Positions 30,801 through 41,766 of a stretch of 64,000 bases of DNA are shown piece by piece (the stretch's first letter is position 1; every line of letters begins with the position of its first letter). Under the pieces are notes generated by a model that was not told where the DNA came from, did no database searches, and was given only the letters and a program-made list of their open reading frames with translations. Location of the stretch: positions 1,477,001-1,541,000 of the forward strand of contig JBBBDQ010001922.1 in the NCBI GenBank assembly GCA_037127315.1. Reading direction: 5' to 3'. A program made the translations under genes and the position numbers. This stretch comes from Ascarosepion bandense (lineage: Eukaryota > Mollusca > Cephalopoda > Sepiida > Sepiidae).

Positions 30801-31156
30801 AGCGAAAAGGGATAACAAGAATTAAAAAGAAGAACTGGATAAAACAAACGAAAAAGTAAAAAAAAAAAAAAAAAAAGGAATGTGAAGAGTGTTAAATAAA
30901 AAGAAAAAAGAACAGAAAAAAGAAAAGCTAATTAAAGACAAAGGTAAAAAGTAAGGAGGAGAAAGTTAAATGGAAACCAAGAAAAAACGAAAATGAATTA
31001 ATAGAAAAGAAAAACAAAACAAACATAGATAAATAGCAAAATCAAAGTCAAAGAGGAAAAAAAAAGTTGAGTTAAAAAAAAAAAAAGAAAAAAGAAAAAA
31101 ACAGAAAAAAAGAACTAATAGAAAAAGAAGAGACTTAATTAGAAGATACAGCAAAT
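30801..31156. repeat. A-rich low-complexity stretch
   Basis: Poly-A and AAAG/GAAAAA runs; no coding. Confidence 0.8.
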
Positions 31157-31568
31157 GTCAGTCAGTTAAGTGCCATAAGTGACACACGGTTTGGGCGATC
31201 ATGTCTCGAAAGAAACATGACTGATTGGACAGAAGATTATCCCGTAGTAGGTTGCCATTGTTTTCTGCGGTAGACTGGTTGCCAGCCAAGGCTATAGAAC
31301 CCAATTTGTCCTGCCATTTAACTGGAGGGAGAAGAGATACATTATATTACATTATTATATTAAATATAATTAGTGGGGGATCAGTTTATGACTTTATAAC
31401 AATAGAAAACCGATACCACACATTATGCCCAGCAGAAGTTTTAATTATGTTTTCAACTATTATATTCAATCAGTCAGTTAAGTGCCATACGTGATTCAGG
31501 CTTGGGCGATCATATCTCGATAGAGACATGACTGACTGGCAGAAGATTATCCCGCAGTAGGTTGCCAA
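31157..31568 (-). mobile_element. SINE-1 composite (two bodies and linker), antisense
   Basis: Body 31157-31330 with the hairpin near 31198, linker with TTAGTGGGGGATCAGTTTAT (31372 on) and its decayed partner near 31412, then a partial second body ending at 31567. No tRNA-like head remains. Confidence 0.8.
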
Positions 31569-31688
31569 AGATTAATGGAAAATGCAAAAAATAAGGTAAA
31601 TTAAAGGCGCAAAAATGAAAAGAAAATATGGGAAAGAAAGAAAAAAAACAAACAAAATAAATAAATATATTAAGCTGAACAAACTCTA

Positions 31689-31744
<56 letters not shown>

Positions 31745-31780
31745 GAATAGACTGAGATAGATAGATAGATAGATATGAAC

Positions 31781-31824
<44 letters not shown>
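31689..31824. repeat. (GATA)n and (TA)n microsatellites
   Basis: About 14 GATA units, an interruption GGAATAGACTGA, a few more GATA, then a ~38-bp TA run that abuts the end of the PLE below. Confidence 0.95.
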
Positions 31825-31825
<1 letters not shown>

Positions 31826-31859
31826 CATAGTGATGATCCACGTATACTGTCTTAATATG

Positions 31860-32890
31860 TATAGGAAAGAATATTAAAAAAGTTTTGAATTTAAAAATGT
31901 ATTTTTGGATAGTATTTGTTTATTTTTATTATTGTATTTTATGTTTCAGACCGCCTCGGTCCTTCATCAGGAACAAGTGATTTTTAAATTTGAACTAGAA
32001 ACGTATTTCGCGAGAGCGTCTGTGAATTTTCTGTTTACAACACGTGATGCGTTTGTTTACACCACGTGACGTGTCTGTTGACAGAGTTTGTTTTACACCA
32101 AGTGACGCTGAAAGCGACAGATTTTATTAAAAAAATATATTAGTAAACGCAAATCTGTCTCTAATAATACTTATAAATTTGTTTTAGATAAAATTTTGTT
32201 TGGAATGTCTGAAAACATTTTTTAGCTATTGAAATATTTGTAAAGATTCAAAACACCTATGTCCCTATTTAACCCTAGCTTGTGTGTATTTAATTTTAAA
32301 ATCCAGTATTTTTCTTTCTTTCTGCCTGTGTGTGTAGAACTAAAATTGTAGTCTATTAGTAACCATTTGCAATTTTCTAAAGTATGACCAGGTTGATTAA
32401 AATGAGCTGCTATTGGGGAGTATATATTATTCTGGCGTATGCTAAGTTTGTGATTATTGAAGCGAAATCTGAAGCTATTACCAGATTCGCCAATATATCT
32501 ACTATTGGGACAAATTGAGCAGAAGAGAAAATAGATGAAGTTTTCGCTGTCACAAGTGAGGCTTGGTGGGTGCAATTTGATTTTGATGTTGGGTACGGAG
32601 AATGTTGTGTCGGTTACCAAATGTTTACAAATTAAACAGCGTGGTTTCCGACATTTTAAATTCCCTGATAGGTTTGTATTATTTAAATATTTGTTAGAAG
32701 TGAGGATAGTTGATAGGTTGGGTGTTTGTTTCATTGCATTTATGGGTGGTTTATCGAAAATGTCTTTGATTTTTTTGTTTGACTGGAGGTTCTTGTACTC
32801 ATTTTTTAAATTTTTGATAAGTGTGTGGGAATGTTGGTTGTGGTTAAAGACAATTCGGTTGTTGTTTTTTCTTTTCTTATATATGAGATA
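31860..32890 (-). pseudogene. Penelope-like element: GIY-YIG C-terminus and 3' UTR
   Basis: On the minus strand, a frame to the stop at 32222 reads [18 protein letters not shown], the Cys cluster CRKPRCLICKHL, then FCSICPNSRYIGESGNSFR with RFNNHKL, IAAHFNQPGHTLENCKW, and RKKEKYWILKLNTHKLGLN. This is the GIY-YIG endonuclease of EN+ Penelope-like elements, with the typical Cys/His-rich stretch before it. The GIY box is read as FLF/RYIG. The 3' UTR carries the hammerhead-like motif at 31944-31970 and ends at TA repeats. The RT part is on the other strand from 32903. The C-terminal frame of about 220 codons is uninterrupted. Confidence 0.85.
31944..31970 (-). ncRNA. Hammerhead-like motif B1 in PLE 3' UTR
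   Basis: Minus strand: CTGATGA, A, GGACCG with partner GCGGTCT, GAAAC. Same family as 41287-41314. Its position in the PLE non-coding region supports a real PLE ribozyme; the extra unpaired base before stem II is again present. Confidence 0.5.
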
Positions 32891-32902
32891 TATGTGATAT
32901 AT

Positions 32903-33424
32903 CACATTATTTTAGATACATTGATGACATTTTCTTATTATGGACTCATGGATTAGAAAAATTTTAAAACTTTTTTACTTTCTGCAACAACTTCCACAAT
33001 ACAATTAAATTTACTATGGAGTACTCATACACATCCGTCCCTTTCTTAGACGTCATGATAAAATTAAACAAACATACATTTTCCACCAGTCTATACAACA
33101 AACCCACAAACCAACATAAATTCCTACACTTTAACAGGTGTCATCCCCTTAAATTAAAAAAAGCTATCCTATACAACTCATTTCTAAGAATCAAACGCAT
33201 ATACTCAGACCATCCAGATTTTCTAAACAATATTAACAACCTAACAAAACAATTTCTAAAATGTAAATACCAAATAAAAATAATAAAGGAAGCACTAAAT
33301 AAAACCATCCACATAAATCGTAACACATTTCCCACATATAAGAAAAGAAAAAACAACAACCAAATTCCCATGGTCTTTAACCACAACCAACATTCCCACA
33401 TACTTATCAAAAATTTAAAAAATG
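32903..33424 (+). pseudogene. Penelope-like element: RT palm and connection domain
   Basis: Reads FRYIDDIFLLWTHGLEKF, a stop, then FCNNFHNTIKF, SVPFLDVMIKLNKHTFSTSL and [24 protein letters not shown] is the catalytic box of PLE reverse transcriptases, and FLDV..LY.KPT..H..LH...HP is the conserved block that follows. The frame goes on to YKKRKNNN and [18 protein letters not shown], the same words that start the minus-strand piece, then runs into a GATA array. One stop codon is seen near the YIDD box. Confidence 0.85.
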
Positions 33425-33448
33425 AGATAGATAGATAGATAGATAGAT

Positions 33449-33487
<39 letters not shown>

Positions 33488-33498
33488 AAGAGACTGAC

Positions 33499-33548
<50 letters not shown>

Positions 33549-33561
33549 TGAAGAGACTGAC

Positions 33562-33600
<39 letters not shown>

Positions 33601-33613
33601 TGAAGAGACTGAC

Positions 33614-33660
<47 letters not shown>

Positions 33661-33687
33661 TGAAGAGACTGACATAGATAGATAGAC

Positions 33688-33732
<45 letters not shown>

Positions 33733-33745
33733 TGAAGAGACTGAC

Positions 33746-33776
<31 letters not shown>

Positions 33777-33789
33777 TAAAGAGACTGAC

Positions 33790-33838
<49 letters not shown>

Positions 33839-33845
33839 GACTGAC

Positions 33846-33904
<59 letters not shown>

Positions 33905-33917
33905 TGAAGAGACTGAC

Positions 33918-33972
<55 letters not shown>

Positions 33973-33985
33973 TGAAGAGACTGAC

Positions 33986-34040
<55 letters not shown>

Positions 34041-34095
34041 TGAAGAGACTGACATAGATAGATAGATAGATAGACTGGAAGAGATAGATAGATAC

Positions 34096-34145
<50 letters not shown>
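33424..34145. repeat. Punctuated GATA array I
   Basis: About 720 bp of (GATA)n with a recurring interruption GAAGAGACTGACA at varying intervals. The array starts within the PLE reading frame (LKNE codons) and ends just before another PLE segment. All antisense frames read SIYLSIYL and are not genes. Confidence 0.95.
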
Positions 34146-34147
34146 TC

Positions 34148-34740
34148 GATAAAGTCAAGGTCTACCAAGAACGAAAATTGATCAGATTAAAAGATCAATT
34201 GACGCACGAGGTCCATCGCTCCGCATTGAAGGCACTAATCAACACTAGTTAACATCAGCTCAGCATCTAAACAGCCTGTACTGAACAAGGGTCTCAACTT
34301 CGCAACAACCATCAAGCGGATACCAAACATCGACATTACTGAATCGAAGAAATAGCCTTGAACATTCCAAGATGAAAAGTTCGACATATACTGGACAAGG
34401 TCAAGCTGTCCAAATCAAACGTCATGAAACTAGAGAGGCTGGCAATCAAAAACCTACAGAGGAATAACAAAATCATCAAACTACAAGCTGAAAAAAGCAA
34501 TGCGCCTGTGGTGATTTGACAAAACGGAATATACAGAAAAACTAATCCTAATTAAGAAACTCTTCTCACCTCAGACATACAGGTAGTTGTCTCAATGTTA
34601 CACCAAGCCACCTCACTTATATGGTCTCCCCCAAATTCACGGAGACAGAATTCCGCTCAAACCAATTGTTCGCTGCTAAGGTTCTGTGTACCACCCTATG
34701 AGTCGCTTCCTTGCGGATAGAATTGACCCATTAATATGAA
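34148..34740 (+). pseudogene. Penelope-like element: N-terminal RT region (second family)
   Basis: Reads VLNKGLNFATTIKRIPNIDI, then in a shifted frame AIKNLQRNNKIIKLQAEKSN, then LPQIHGDRIPLKPIVRC, a stop, and RFLADRIDP. The order (GL.F.PT..RIP, L...K....A.K.., LPKIHK.G.PLRPIVS, L...L.PL) is that of PLE reverse transcriptases before the YxDD box. Several stops and shifts are present. Confidence 0.7.
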
Positions 34741-34751
34741 AGTTACCATAT

Positions 34752-34893
34752 TGTGGTGCAGTGGATATCGGTTCGGAACGAGAAATCGGGGAGTCGAGTT
34801 CGAATTTCAGCTGAATTCATTGCATTCACTTACGCGCAAATACCCCTGGGAAAGGTATTAGTTCGTCTCTTCCTTCCAGTTATGGATAAAATA
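34752..34893 (+). mobile_element. SINE-1, 3' truncated
   Basis: tRNA-like head (GTGGTGCAGTGG, GAGTTCGAATTTC) and the first part of the body to TCTTCCTTCCAGTTATGG, then cut off at the LTR fragment that follows. Confidence 0.85.
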
Positions 34894-35160
34894 ACGCACC
34901 CAAAATGTTAGGAACTTGGTAATCTTCCACTGAAAGCTGACTCCTTAGTATTCGGCTAACTGCCGATTAATATCAACTGCCTTAGTCAAATTATGTCCAA
35001 ACTGGAACTAACTAATAGTTCTACTTAACTCCAATAGAACTCTCGAGAACTACTCCAGAACTTCTCCAGTTTTAACTCCCTTTTAACTCTTATTAATATA
35101 GAAGGGAGAGTCCATTATCTGAAGAATAGGTGTGTTTCCCCATAACAGATAGAAACGAAT
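34894..35160 (-). mobile_element. Gypsy-like LTR fragment, antisense
   Basis: Minus-strand homologue of the LTR at 61794-62193: shared blocks include GGGAGAGTCCATTATCTG, AACTCCAATAGAACTCTCG, TTCGGCTAACTGCC and AAAATGTTAGGAACTTGGTA. It is partial; no coding part follows. Confidence 0.65.
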
Positions 35161-35462
35161 ACAATATGAGAATTAGTATAACGGAGTACGAGAGAAAATC
35201 ATTAACAAACAACAGAATTGTGATATAATTTGTGTAAAAATGGTTACTGAGACATTCGGCTTATAGGTCCCAAAAGATCATACACTGAAGTCATCAAGCG
35301 CACATAACTCAAAGCGATGCTCGATTCACGTGACCAAACCAGGCTACAGCAAAGGTGAATAAAAAACTTAGAGAGTTGAATTAAAGAGAGATAACTGATA
35401 CTAAGACATCTGGAAGAGGCATGACTCATGGAACTAGAACAATTTACCTCGATGAACGAAAG
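35161..35462. other. No recognised feature
   Basis: Unclassified sequence between the LTR fragment and a PLE-like block. Confidence 0.35.
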
Positions 35463-35590
35463 AAAGGGTTCAGTTCGAAATTGCAATCATCTAAAGAAGG
35501 CCGGAGCGTACAATGGTCGAAATGTCCTGAATATAGCAACAATGTAAATAATGTGAATAATTACAATAACTTACCTCAAAAATATAGAGA
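35463..35590 (+). mobile_element. Penelope-like pLTR-type block
   Basis: AAAGGGTTCAGTTCGAAATT and GGCCGGAGCGTACAATGG match the block at 7768-7830. The core has mutated to CTAAAGA (35491-35497) and ends in GAAA (35519-35522), so this ribozyme-like motif is probably dead. A GATA array follows. Confidence 0.5.
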
Positions 35591-35597
35591 AATATAG

Positions 35598-35634
<37 letters not shown>

Positions 35635-35646
35635 GAAGAGACTGAC

Positions 35647-35686
<40 letters not shown>

Positions 35687-35794
35687 GAAGAGACTGACAT
35701 AGATAGATAGATAGATATGAAAAGACAGAGATAGATAGATAGATAGATATGAAAAGACTGAGATAGATAGATAGATAGATAGGAAGAGACTGAC

Positions 35795-35849
<55 letters not shown>

Positions 35850-35862
35850 TGAAGTGACTGAC

Positions 35863-35901
<39 letters not shown>

Positions 35902-35914
35902 TGAAGAGACTGAC

Positions 35915-35949
<35 letters not shown>

Positions 35950-35962
35950 TGAAGAGACTGAC

Positions 35963-36001
<39 letters not shown>

Positions 36002-36118
36002 TGAAGAGACTGACATAGATAGATAGATAGACGGATATGAAGTGACTGACATAGATAGATAGATAGATAGATAGAGAGATAGAGAGATAGATAGATAGAT
36101 AGATATGAAGAGACCGAC

Positions 36119-36168
<50 letters not shown>

Positions 36169-36198
36169 TTATATGAAGAGACTGACATAGATAGAGAG

Positions 36199-36231
<33 letters not shown>

Positions 36232-36244
36232 TGAAGAGACTGAC

Positions 36245-36299
<55 letters not shown>

Positions 36300-36312
36300 T
36301 AAAGAGACTGAC

Positions 36313-36347
<35 letters not shown>

Positions 36348-36362
36348 TGAAGAGACTGACAC

Positions 36363-36415
<53 letters not shown>

Positions 36416-36416
36416 T
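35591..36416. repeat. Punctuated GATA array II
   Basis: About 825 bp of (GATA)n with the same GAAGAGACTGACA interruptions as array I, plus variants (GAAAAGACTGAGA, GAAGTGACTGACA). Shared punctuation means arrays I and II are related by duplication, not independent growth. Confidence 0.95.
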
Positions 36417-36625
36417 GGAAAAACGCAGAGAAATATGATGAGACTTAAATAATGATCAGGTAGATAAATATGTAATGTATCTAAGAGCAACAAATGCAGA
36501 TGCGTACCGGAAGGTAAAATGAAGTGCATAGAAATTGTTAGTTTGCCCTGAATAGATAAACATAGAGACACAACAAGGTACTGAAGATTTATGTGTGATC
36601 CCTTGGAGAAACAACCATTTTTTAA
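36417..36625. other. No recognised feature
   Basis: Short unclassified spacer. Confidence 0.35.
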
Positions 36626-37925
36626 AAATCATCTCACCCCAAGCAAGGCATTCTACTGCCACTGTTGCGTAGGGGTTGCATAGGGGAAAGTGATGAAAAA
36701 GAGGGGTTAGTTATAGGAAATGTTAGGAGGAGGGTAATAGACGGATGAGAATACCGGCGTGATGGGGGTGGAGTGGATGGAGAAAAGAGCTTGAGAGAAT
36801 GGATGCGAGTTAGCCTGATAGATGTCTATTGACCTTACATTTAAATTCCTGGAGATTGTAGCTGTCGGGGAAGCAAGTATATGGAAGGGAATTCCACAGA
36901 CGGAAAGTGCGAGAAAAGAAGCTGTTAGAGTAGAAATTGTGGTTACATTTTATCGGTTTCACTGTAAAAGGGTAGGACCTAGTTGCTAATCTAGTAGCTC
37001 TTGTAAATTCATACATAGGGGCACCAGTGATCTAAGTTCATTGGAGCAGAAGCTGTGAAAGCATTTATAGAAGAGGCACAGGGAAGCCACGCCACGCCGG
37101 TGAGAGCGCGAGTGCCGTCTAGCTGCCAAGTCGGTATCGTTCACATTACAGATTCTCCAATGGATTTTCTCAAGAACCCCGAGGTGAATAGCAGGGGTAC
37201 CCGACCAGATTTGACAGCAGTATTCAATACACGGGCGGATGGTAGATTTATATATGTGCAGGATGGACTCAGACAGGAAAAATTTCCTGGCCCTGCACAG
37301 TGAACCGACCTTCTTAACAGCGGATTTAGCAATGGTTTCAATATAGTCATTCAACTTGCGGTCCGCTGAGAGTGTGAGGCCAAGGACGCGTAGTGTTTTA
37401 CTCTCAGGGAGGCTAGCCTGTTCGATGATAATGAAGGGTAGGGGCGATTGTCTATGATGGTTAATAGATAGCAGCTTCGTTTTGGAAGCATTAAATTTTA
37501 CAAGCCATTTCTTACCCCAGACTAACACGGACTGGAAGTCCTTCTCAAGCTCGGCAGTTAGGTTCGCTTTGTCAACCTCAGCAGATTTTAGATCTAGGGT
37601 AGAGTAAACGGTGGTGTCGTCTGCGTACATGCCTACTTGGGATCTTATAACATCAGGGAAATCGTAATGTAGATCAGAAAAAGCGTAGGACCTAGAATAG
37701 AGCCTTGAGGGACACCCGCGTTTGTATGGTAGTTTTGGGAGGTATGTCCGTTCATTACTACCTTCATTGTGCGATTAGAGAGGAATGACTGGATTAGATC
37801 AAACAATTGTCCAGTTATATCATAGCTCCACAGCTTGCGTAGAAGGCCAGCATGCCAGACTCTGTCAAACGCTTTGGAAACTTTGTAGTGGAAATAGACA
37901 ACAAAAGCACATTCTAAAGACATCA
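36626..37925 (-). pseudogene. LINE-B reverse transcriptase and C-terminus (longest copy)
   Basis: On the minus strand: KAFDRVWHAGLLRKLW (RT finger/palm), QSFLSNRTMKVVMNGHTS, AGVPQGSILGPTLFLIYI (motif B), MYADDTTVYSTLDLK (catalytic motif C), WGKKWLVKFNASKTKLLSI (motif D), ESKTLRVLGLTLSADRKLND, STIRPCIEYCCQIWSGTP, and RLWNSLPYTCFPDSYNLQ. The 3' UTR is at the left with ACCCCAAGCAAGGCATTCTA. The layout is a Jockey/CR1-type LINE without an RNase H. It is 5' truncated and has two frame breaks, near 37640 and near 37000. It is the reference copy for this family in the window. Confidence 0.88.
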
Positions 37926-38530
37926 GTCAACTTCCATTTGTAATGGACACATTGCCTCTACAAGGGAAAGGAGAAAACAGCGGACCGTCAAAGATGGAAT
38001 ACGAACTGCAATATGGCAGCAGATATCACCGGTTACGACAGTATTTTCTTTATTTCAACAAAGAAGCCGAATATTGGTGTGAAGAAAGGAAGGTTATTTA
38101 CTTCGTGAAAATGACAATGCTCCATGTAGATAATGTGGACGTAGACAGAAAGAATACGCGATACCAGGCACTATTTGAAGAACTAGAGGAAGCAGAATGG
38201 GAGGGTATTCATTACCCAGCAGAAGATGGTTGCGGATTTTATATTGAACACAAAACAAGGCGAGGGGCGTTGTCGATTAATCTTCAACAGCGGAAAGCAA
38301 TAGCAGTAATGAAGGATCTGCAAACTGTCGTGGAAAAGGCCAGCCATTGGATCTGATTAACGAGAAACGATGATACTAGGCTGGAAAATTGAATGCCTGC
38401 TACATTAACATTACAAAGCGGGCTGAAACAACAAGAGAAAATCTACATCAGTGAGTGGGGCCGGTGCACAGAACAACGTCAACTGTCAAGTAGTAGGCCC
38501 TAAAATGTTGCACATTCTCTCTTGATGACC
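37918..38530 (+). pseudogene. Endonuclease-like retroelement fragment, copy 1
   Basis: A frame of 137 codons from 37943 reads ERKVIYFVKMTMLHVDNVDV, RYQALFEELEEAEWEGIHYP and VVEKASHWI. The order (.TVP.EDN, K..RY..L...C...GW....PVEVG) resembles the PD-(D/E)XK-like C-terminal domain of LINEs with restriction-like endonucleases (R2/NeSL-type), recalled from family knowledge. It is damaged: the usual ELTVPHED is KMTMLHVD here. Confidence 0.5.
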
Positions 38531-38544
38531 TCAAGATCTTTTTG

Positions 38545-39165
38545 GAATTTGGTTAAATGAAGACATCAGTCAACTTCCATCGGAAGTGGACACATTGCGC
38601 CTACAAAGGAAAGGAGAGAACAGCGGGCGATCACAGATGGAATGAGAACTGTAATATGGCAGTAAATCTCATAGGTTACGACAAAGAAGCCGAACATTTA
38701 CTACTATTGTGTAGAAAAAGAAAAATGATTTACTTGGTAGAACTGACAGTGCCCCATGAGGATAATGTAGATCAGCAGCTGATAGAGCGAATGATCGATA
38801 CCAGGCAATACTTTAAGGACTGGGGAATAAAGGATAAGAAGCGAATCACTACCCCGTAGAAGATGGCTGCGGAGGTTACATTGGATATAGAACAAAGAAA
38901 TGGGTGTTGGTCTTTAACAGCGGAAAGTAACAACAGTAATGAAGGATCTATAAACTGCCGTGAAAAAGGCAAGGCATTGGATCTGGTTGAAGACAAACGA
39001 CGACACTTGGATCCAAAATTGAATGTAAGCGACATCAACAATACGAAACCAGCTGAAACAACAAGAAAGATTCACATTAGTAAGGAGGGGCCGGTACGCA
39101 GAACACCCTGAAGCGTCGGGAGGGAGGCTCCGAAACGGTGAGCATTCTCTCCAGATGACCGCATG
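38545..39165 (+). pseudogene. Endonuclease-like retroelement fragment, copy 2
   Basis: Direct diverged repeat of the preceding ~610 bp: both begin ACATCAGTCAACTTCCAT. Here the motif is better kept (KMIYLVELTVPHEDNVD), but the frame shifts soon after and ends at a stop. The downstream block (GAAACAACAAGA, GGGGCCGGT, GCATTCTCTC, ATCTGG) is shared by both copies. Confidence 0.5.
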
Positions 39166-39231
39166 ATTTTGTTGGAATCTGGTATTCGGAGGAGTTCAAT
39201 GGGCATTCGCTAACATGTTGTGTTCTATTAG

Positions 39232-39279
39232 TTGAACTGATGAGAATAGATAAATAGATATAGACAAATTTGAACACAC

Positions 39280-39326
<47 letters not shown>

Positions 39327-39364
39327 TGAATAGACTGAGATAGATAGACAGATATGAACAGACT

Positions 39365-39410
<46 letters not shown>

Positions 39411-39424
39411 TAAATAGACTGAGT

Positions 39425-39489
<65 letters not shown>

Positions 39490-39513
39490 GAGATAGATAG
39501 ATAGAATAGACTG

Positions 39514-39566
<53 letters not shown>

Positions 39567-39760
39567 TGAATAGACTGAGATAGATAGATAGATATGAACA
39601 GACTTAGATAGATAGATAGATAGATAGATAGATATGAACAGACTGAGATAGATAGATAGATATGAACAGACTGAGATAGATAGATAGATATGAACAGACT
39701 GAGATAGATAGATAGATATGAATAGACTGAGATAGATAGATAGATTACATACTGAGAAAG
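39232..39760. repeat. Punctuated GATA array III
   Basis: About 530 bp of (GATA)n with interruptions GAATAGACTGAGATA and GAACAGACTTAGATA, a different punctuator from arrays I and II. Confidence 0.95.
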
Positions 39761-39788
39761 ATATAGTATTACATAGATATAAATCGGT

Positions 39789-39789
<1 letters not shown>

Positions 39790-39832
<43 letters not shown>
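39790..39832. repeat. (TA)n microsatellite
   Basis: About 21 TA units. Confidence 0.95.
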
Positions 39833-39834
<2 letters not shown>

Positions 39835-40377
39835 TAAGCATATACTGTTAAATACAAGAGACAATGAATGTCTATTATGTTTAATCATGAGCCGTTCTAA
39901 AACTCGTATTTTGGCTCTAATTTCAGGTGAAAATAAAAACAAAAATTCTCCAACATTTGGATAATTTTTTATTAAGTTGGTTCTAAACTTTCGGCTCACA
40001 TCAGTCATCTTCAGAGAGATTACAAGGACGTTAACACAAAAACATCCACCATCAGCGACGATTTTATCTTGTGTTGATATAAAACTTTGCTAGGCAACGA
40101 TTACAGTTACCAAAAATATCAAACGCAGTTCGTAAATTTGTAATGCAGTTATATAACGTCACACCGCCTGTGAGCTCGATATGTTAACAGAACCATTTAT
40201 TTAAATGCAATGTAATGTGTTATGACCAGATTTAAACGTGATTTTATGAAGTGTTGGTTGTTTGGATTTAATGTAGATGGCCTCCAATATCTGAAGGTTC
40301 TTTTTACTGTGTGTATGAATGAGGATTATTGTATTGTTGACTAAAATCTGTCTGACATTTAACAGTATATGTTCAGA
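39833..40377 (-). mobile_element. Possible Penelope-like non-coding segment
   Basis: Contains, on the minus strand, CTGAAGATGACTGATGTGAG and CCGAAAGTTTAGAACC, a hammerhead-like outline with a weak stem (39989-40014). There is no coding sequence. The remainder to 40377 is unrecognised. Confidence 0.3.
39989..40014 (-). ncRNA. Weak hammerhead-like motif
   Basis: Minus strand CTGAAGA...GAAA with a stem region GACT/AGCC that pairs at only three of four positions. Listed because the outer blocks match the other motifs; probably inactive. Confidence 0.2.
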
Positions 40378-40428
40378 AAATTATCTGCTGTCTCGATACA
40401 CACACACACACTCACACTCACACACACA

Positions 40429-40504
<76 letters not shown>
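40378..40504. repeat. (CA)n, (CT)n, (TA)n compound microsatellite
   Basis: CACACA/CTCACA, then about 14 CT units, then about 21 TA units, ending at the MITE left end. Confidence 0.95.
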
Positions 40505-40509
<5 letters not shown>

Positions 40510-40511
<2 letters not shown>

Positions 40512-40895
40512 CTACCGGCCATAATTATTAGGCCACCCAAGATGTTTAAAAGAAATTATGTATTTCATACTATTTTTAAGTGGATAATTTTAAATGAAAG
40601 TAAAATGATTCTTTTGTTATTATTACTTTGCAAAATTTTACAAGGCAAGGAAGCAAATATGAACTCGTCCTAATCACCCTTTCTTCATTCTTTCATTGAT
40701 GAAACTGCAATTTAGGTAATTATTAAATATTTATAAACTCACTGGATGTACATGTTATTGTGTAGAATTTACAAAAGAACCATTTTATTTTTATTTACAA
40801 TTATTCACTTGGCAATAATACTATAATACTAAAATATAGCATGAAACATCATTTTTTTAAACATTGGGGTGGCCTAATAATATTGGCCGGTAGTG
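40510..40895. mobile_element. Tc1-type MITE (386 bp)
   Basis: Intact ends CACTACCGGCCATAATTATT at left and (reversed) CACTACCGGCCAATATTATT at right, with GGCCACCC inside both. Same family as 8239-8584. Right flank begins TATATA. Confidence 0.88.
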
Positions 40896-40905
40896 TATAT
40901 ATAGA

Positions 40906-40964
40906 ATAAACAGAATGAGATAAAATAGATAGATAGATAAATAGATAGATAACAGAGATATAGC

Positions 40965-41019
<55 letters not shown>
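40906..41019. repeat. GATA-like and (CA)n microsatellites
   Basis: A short TAGATAGA run and then about 21 CA units followed by TA. Confidence 0.9.
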
Positions 41020-41024
<5 letters not shown>

Positions 41025-41395
41025 AACTTTTTTAGATACAATTAAAAGAATGTTTTATCAAAAACAAATTTACAAGCATTATTAAAGATAGGTTTACGTT
41101 TACAAACATAATTTTTTAAAAATCTGTCGCTTTTAACGTCACTTGATGTAAAAACAAAAACTCTCTCCACAAACGCGTCACGTGATGTAAACAAACGCGT
41201 CACGTGATGTAAACAAACTCTTCACTGACGCTCTCGCGAAATCTCGCGAAATACATTACTAATTCAAATTTTAAAATCATTTGTTTCTGATGAAGGACCG
41301 AGGGCGGTCTGAAATATAAAATATAATAGTAGAAATATACAAATACTGTCAAAAAAAGCACATTTTTAAACTCAAAACGTTTTAATATTCTTTCC
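41020..41395 (+). mobile_element. Penelope-like 3' UTR / pLTR segment, sense
   Basis: Aligns with the 3' UTR of the PLE at 31860-32222 in opposite orientation: shared TCTGTCGCTTT, GACGCTCTCGCGAAAT and CGTCACGTG, the ribozyme-like motif, and the end TATTCTTTCCTATA. No coding sequence remains. The (CA)n/(TA)n flank mirrors the other copy. Confidence 0.75.
41287..41314 (+). ncRNA. Hammerhead-like motif B2
   Basis: CTGATGA, A, stem GGACCG/CGGTCT with loop AGGG, then GAAA. After GAAA, TAT-AAA-ATA could form the short stem III, followed by TA as the cleavage dinucleotide. Best core match in the window. Confidence 0.5.
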
Positions 41396-41766
41396 TATAT
41401 ATATATATATATATATATATATAGGTATAGGTGTCAGTCCGTAAACGGTGAGGATAATCCAAGATTACCTTAGGGCACGCGGAAAGCCTATAGTTATGAA
41501 GCGTATATATGTGTGAGTATGAGAACGCTAGGACCCAAAAAGAAAACAGTGGATATGTAAACTTAAGCAAAATCACATCGTAAGTATATGTGGGAATGTA
41601 CACATATGTATATGTGGAGAGAAGTTAGTATAAGTAGGTAGGTTGACCTAATGGGGTCAAACAGACACTAAAAATCAAAGGAATTGTTTTTTCTTTCTTT
41701 TTTTTGAGAAGTCAAACCCTTTCAAGGCGGTCTGAACAACTTTAAACGAATCCAGCGCCATCATTT
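41396..41766. other. Spacer with (TA)n; nothing else recognised
   Basis: TA run at about 41398-41424, then unclassified sequence to the start of the pyrimidine minisatellite. Confidence 0.5.

Noticed and set aside
33141..36571. Long SIYLSIYL ORFs on the minus strand
   Set aside because: GATA arrays read as Ser-Ile-Tyr-Leu in every antisense frame; the arrays explain them fully.
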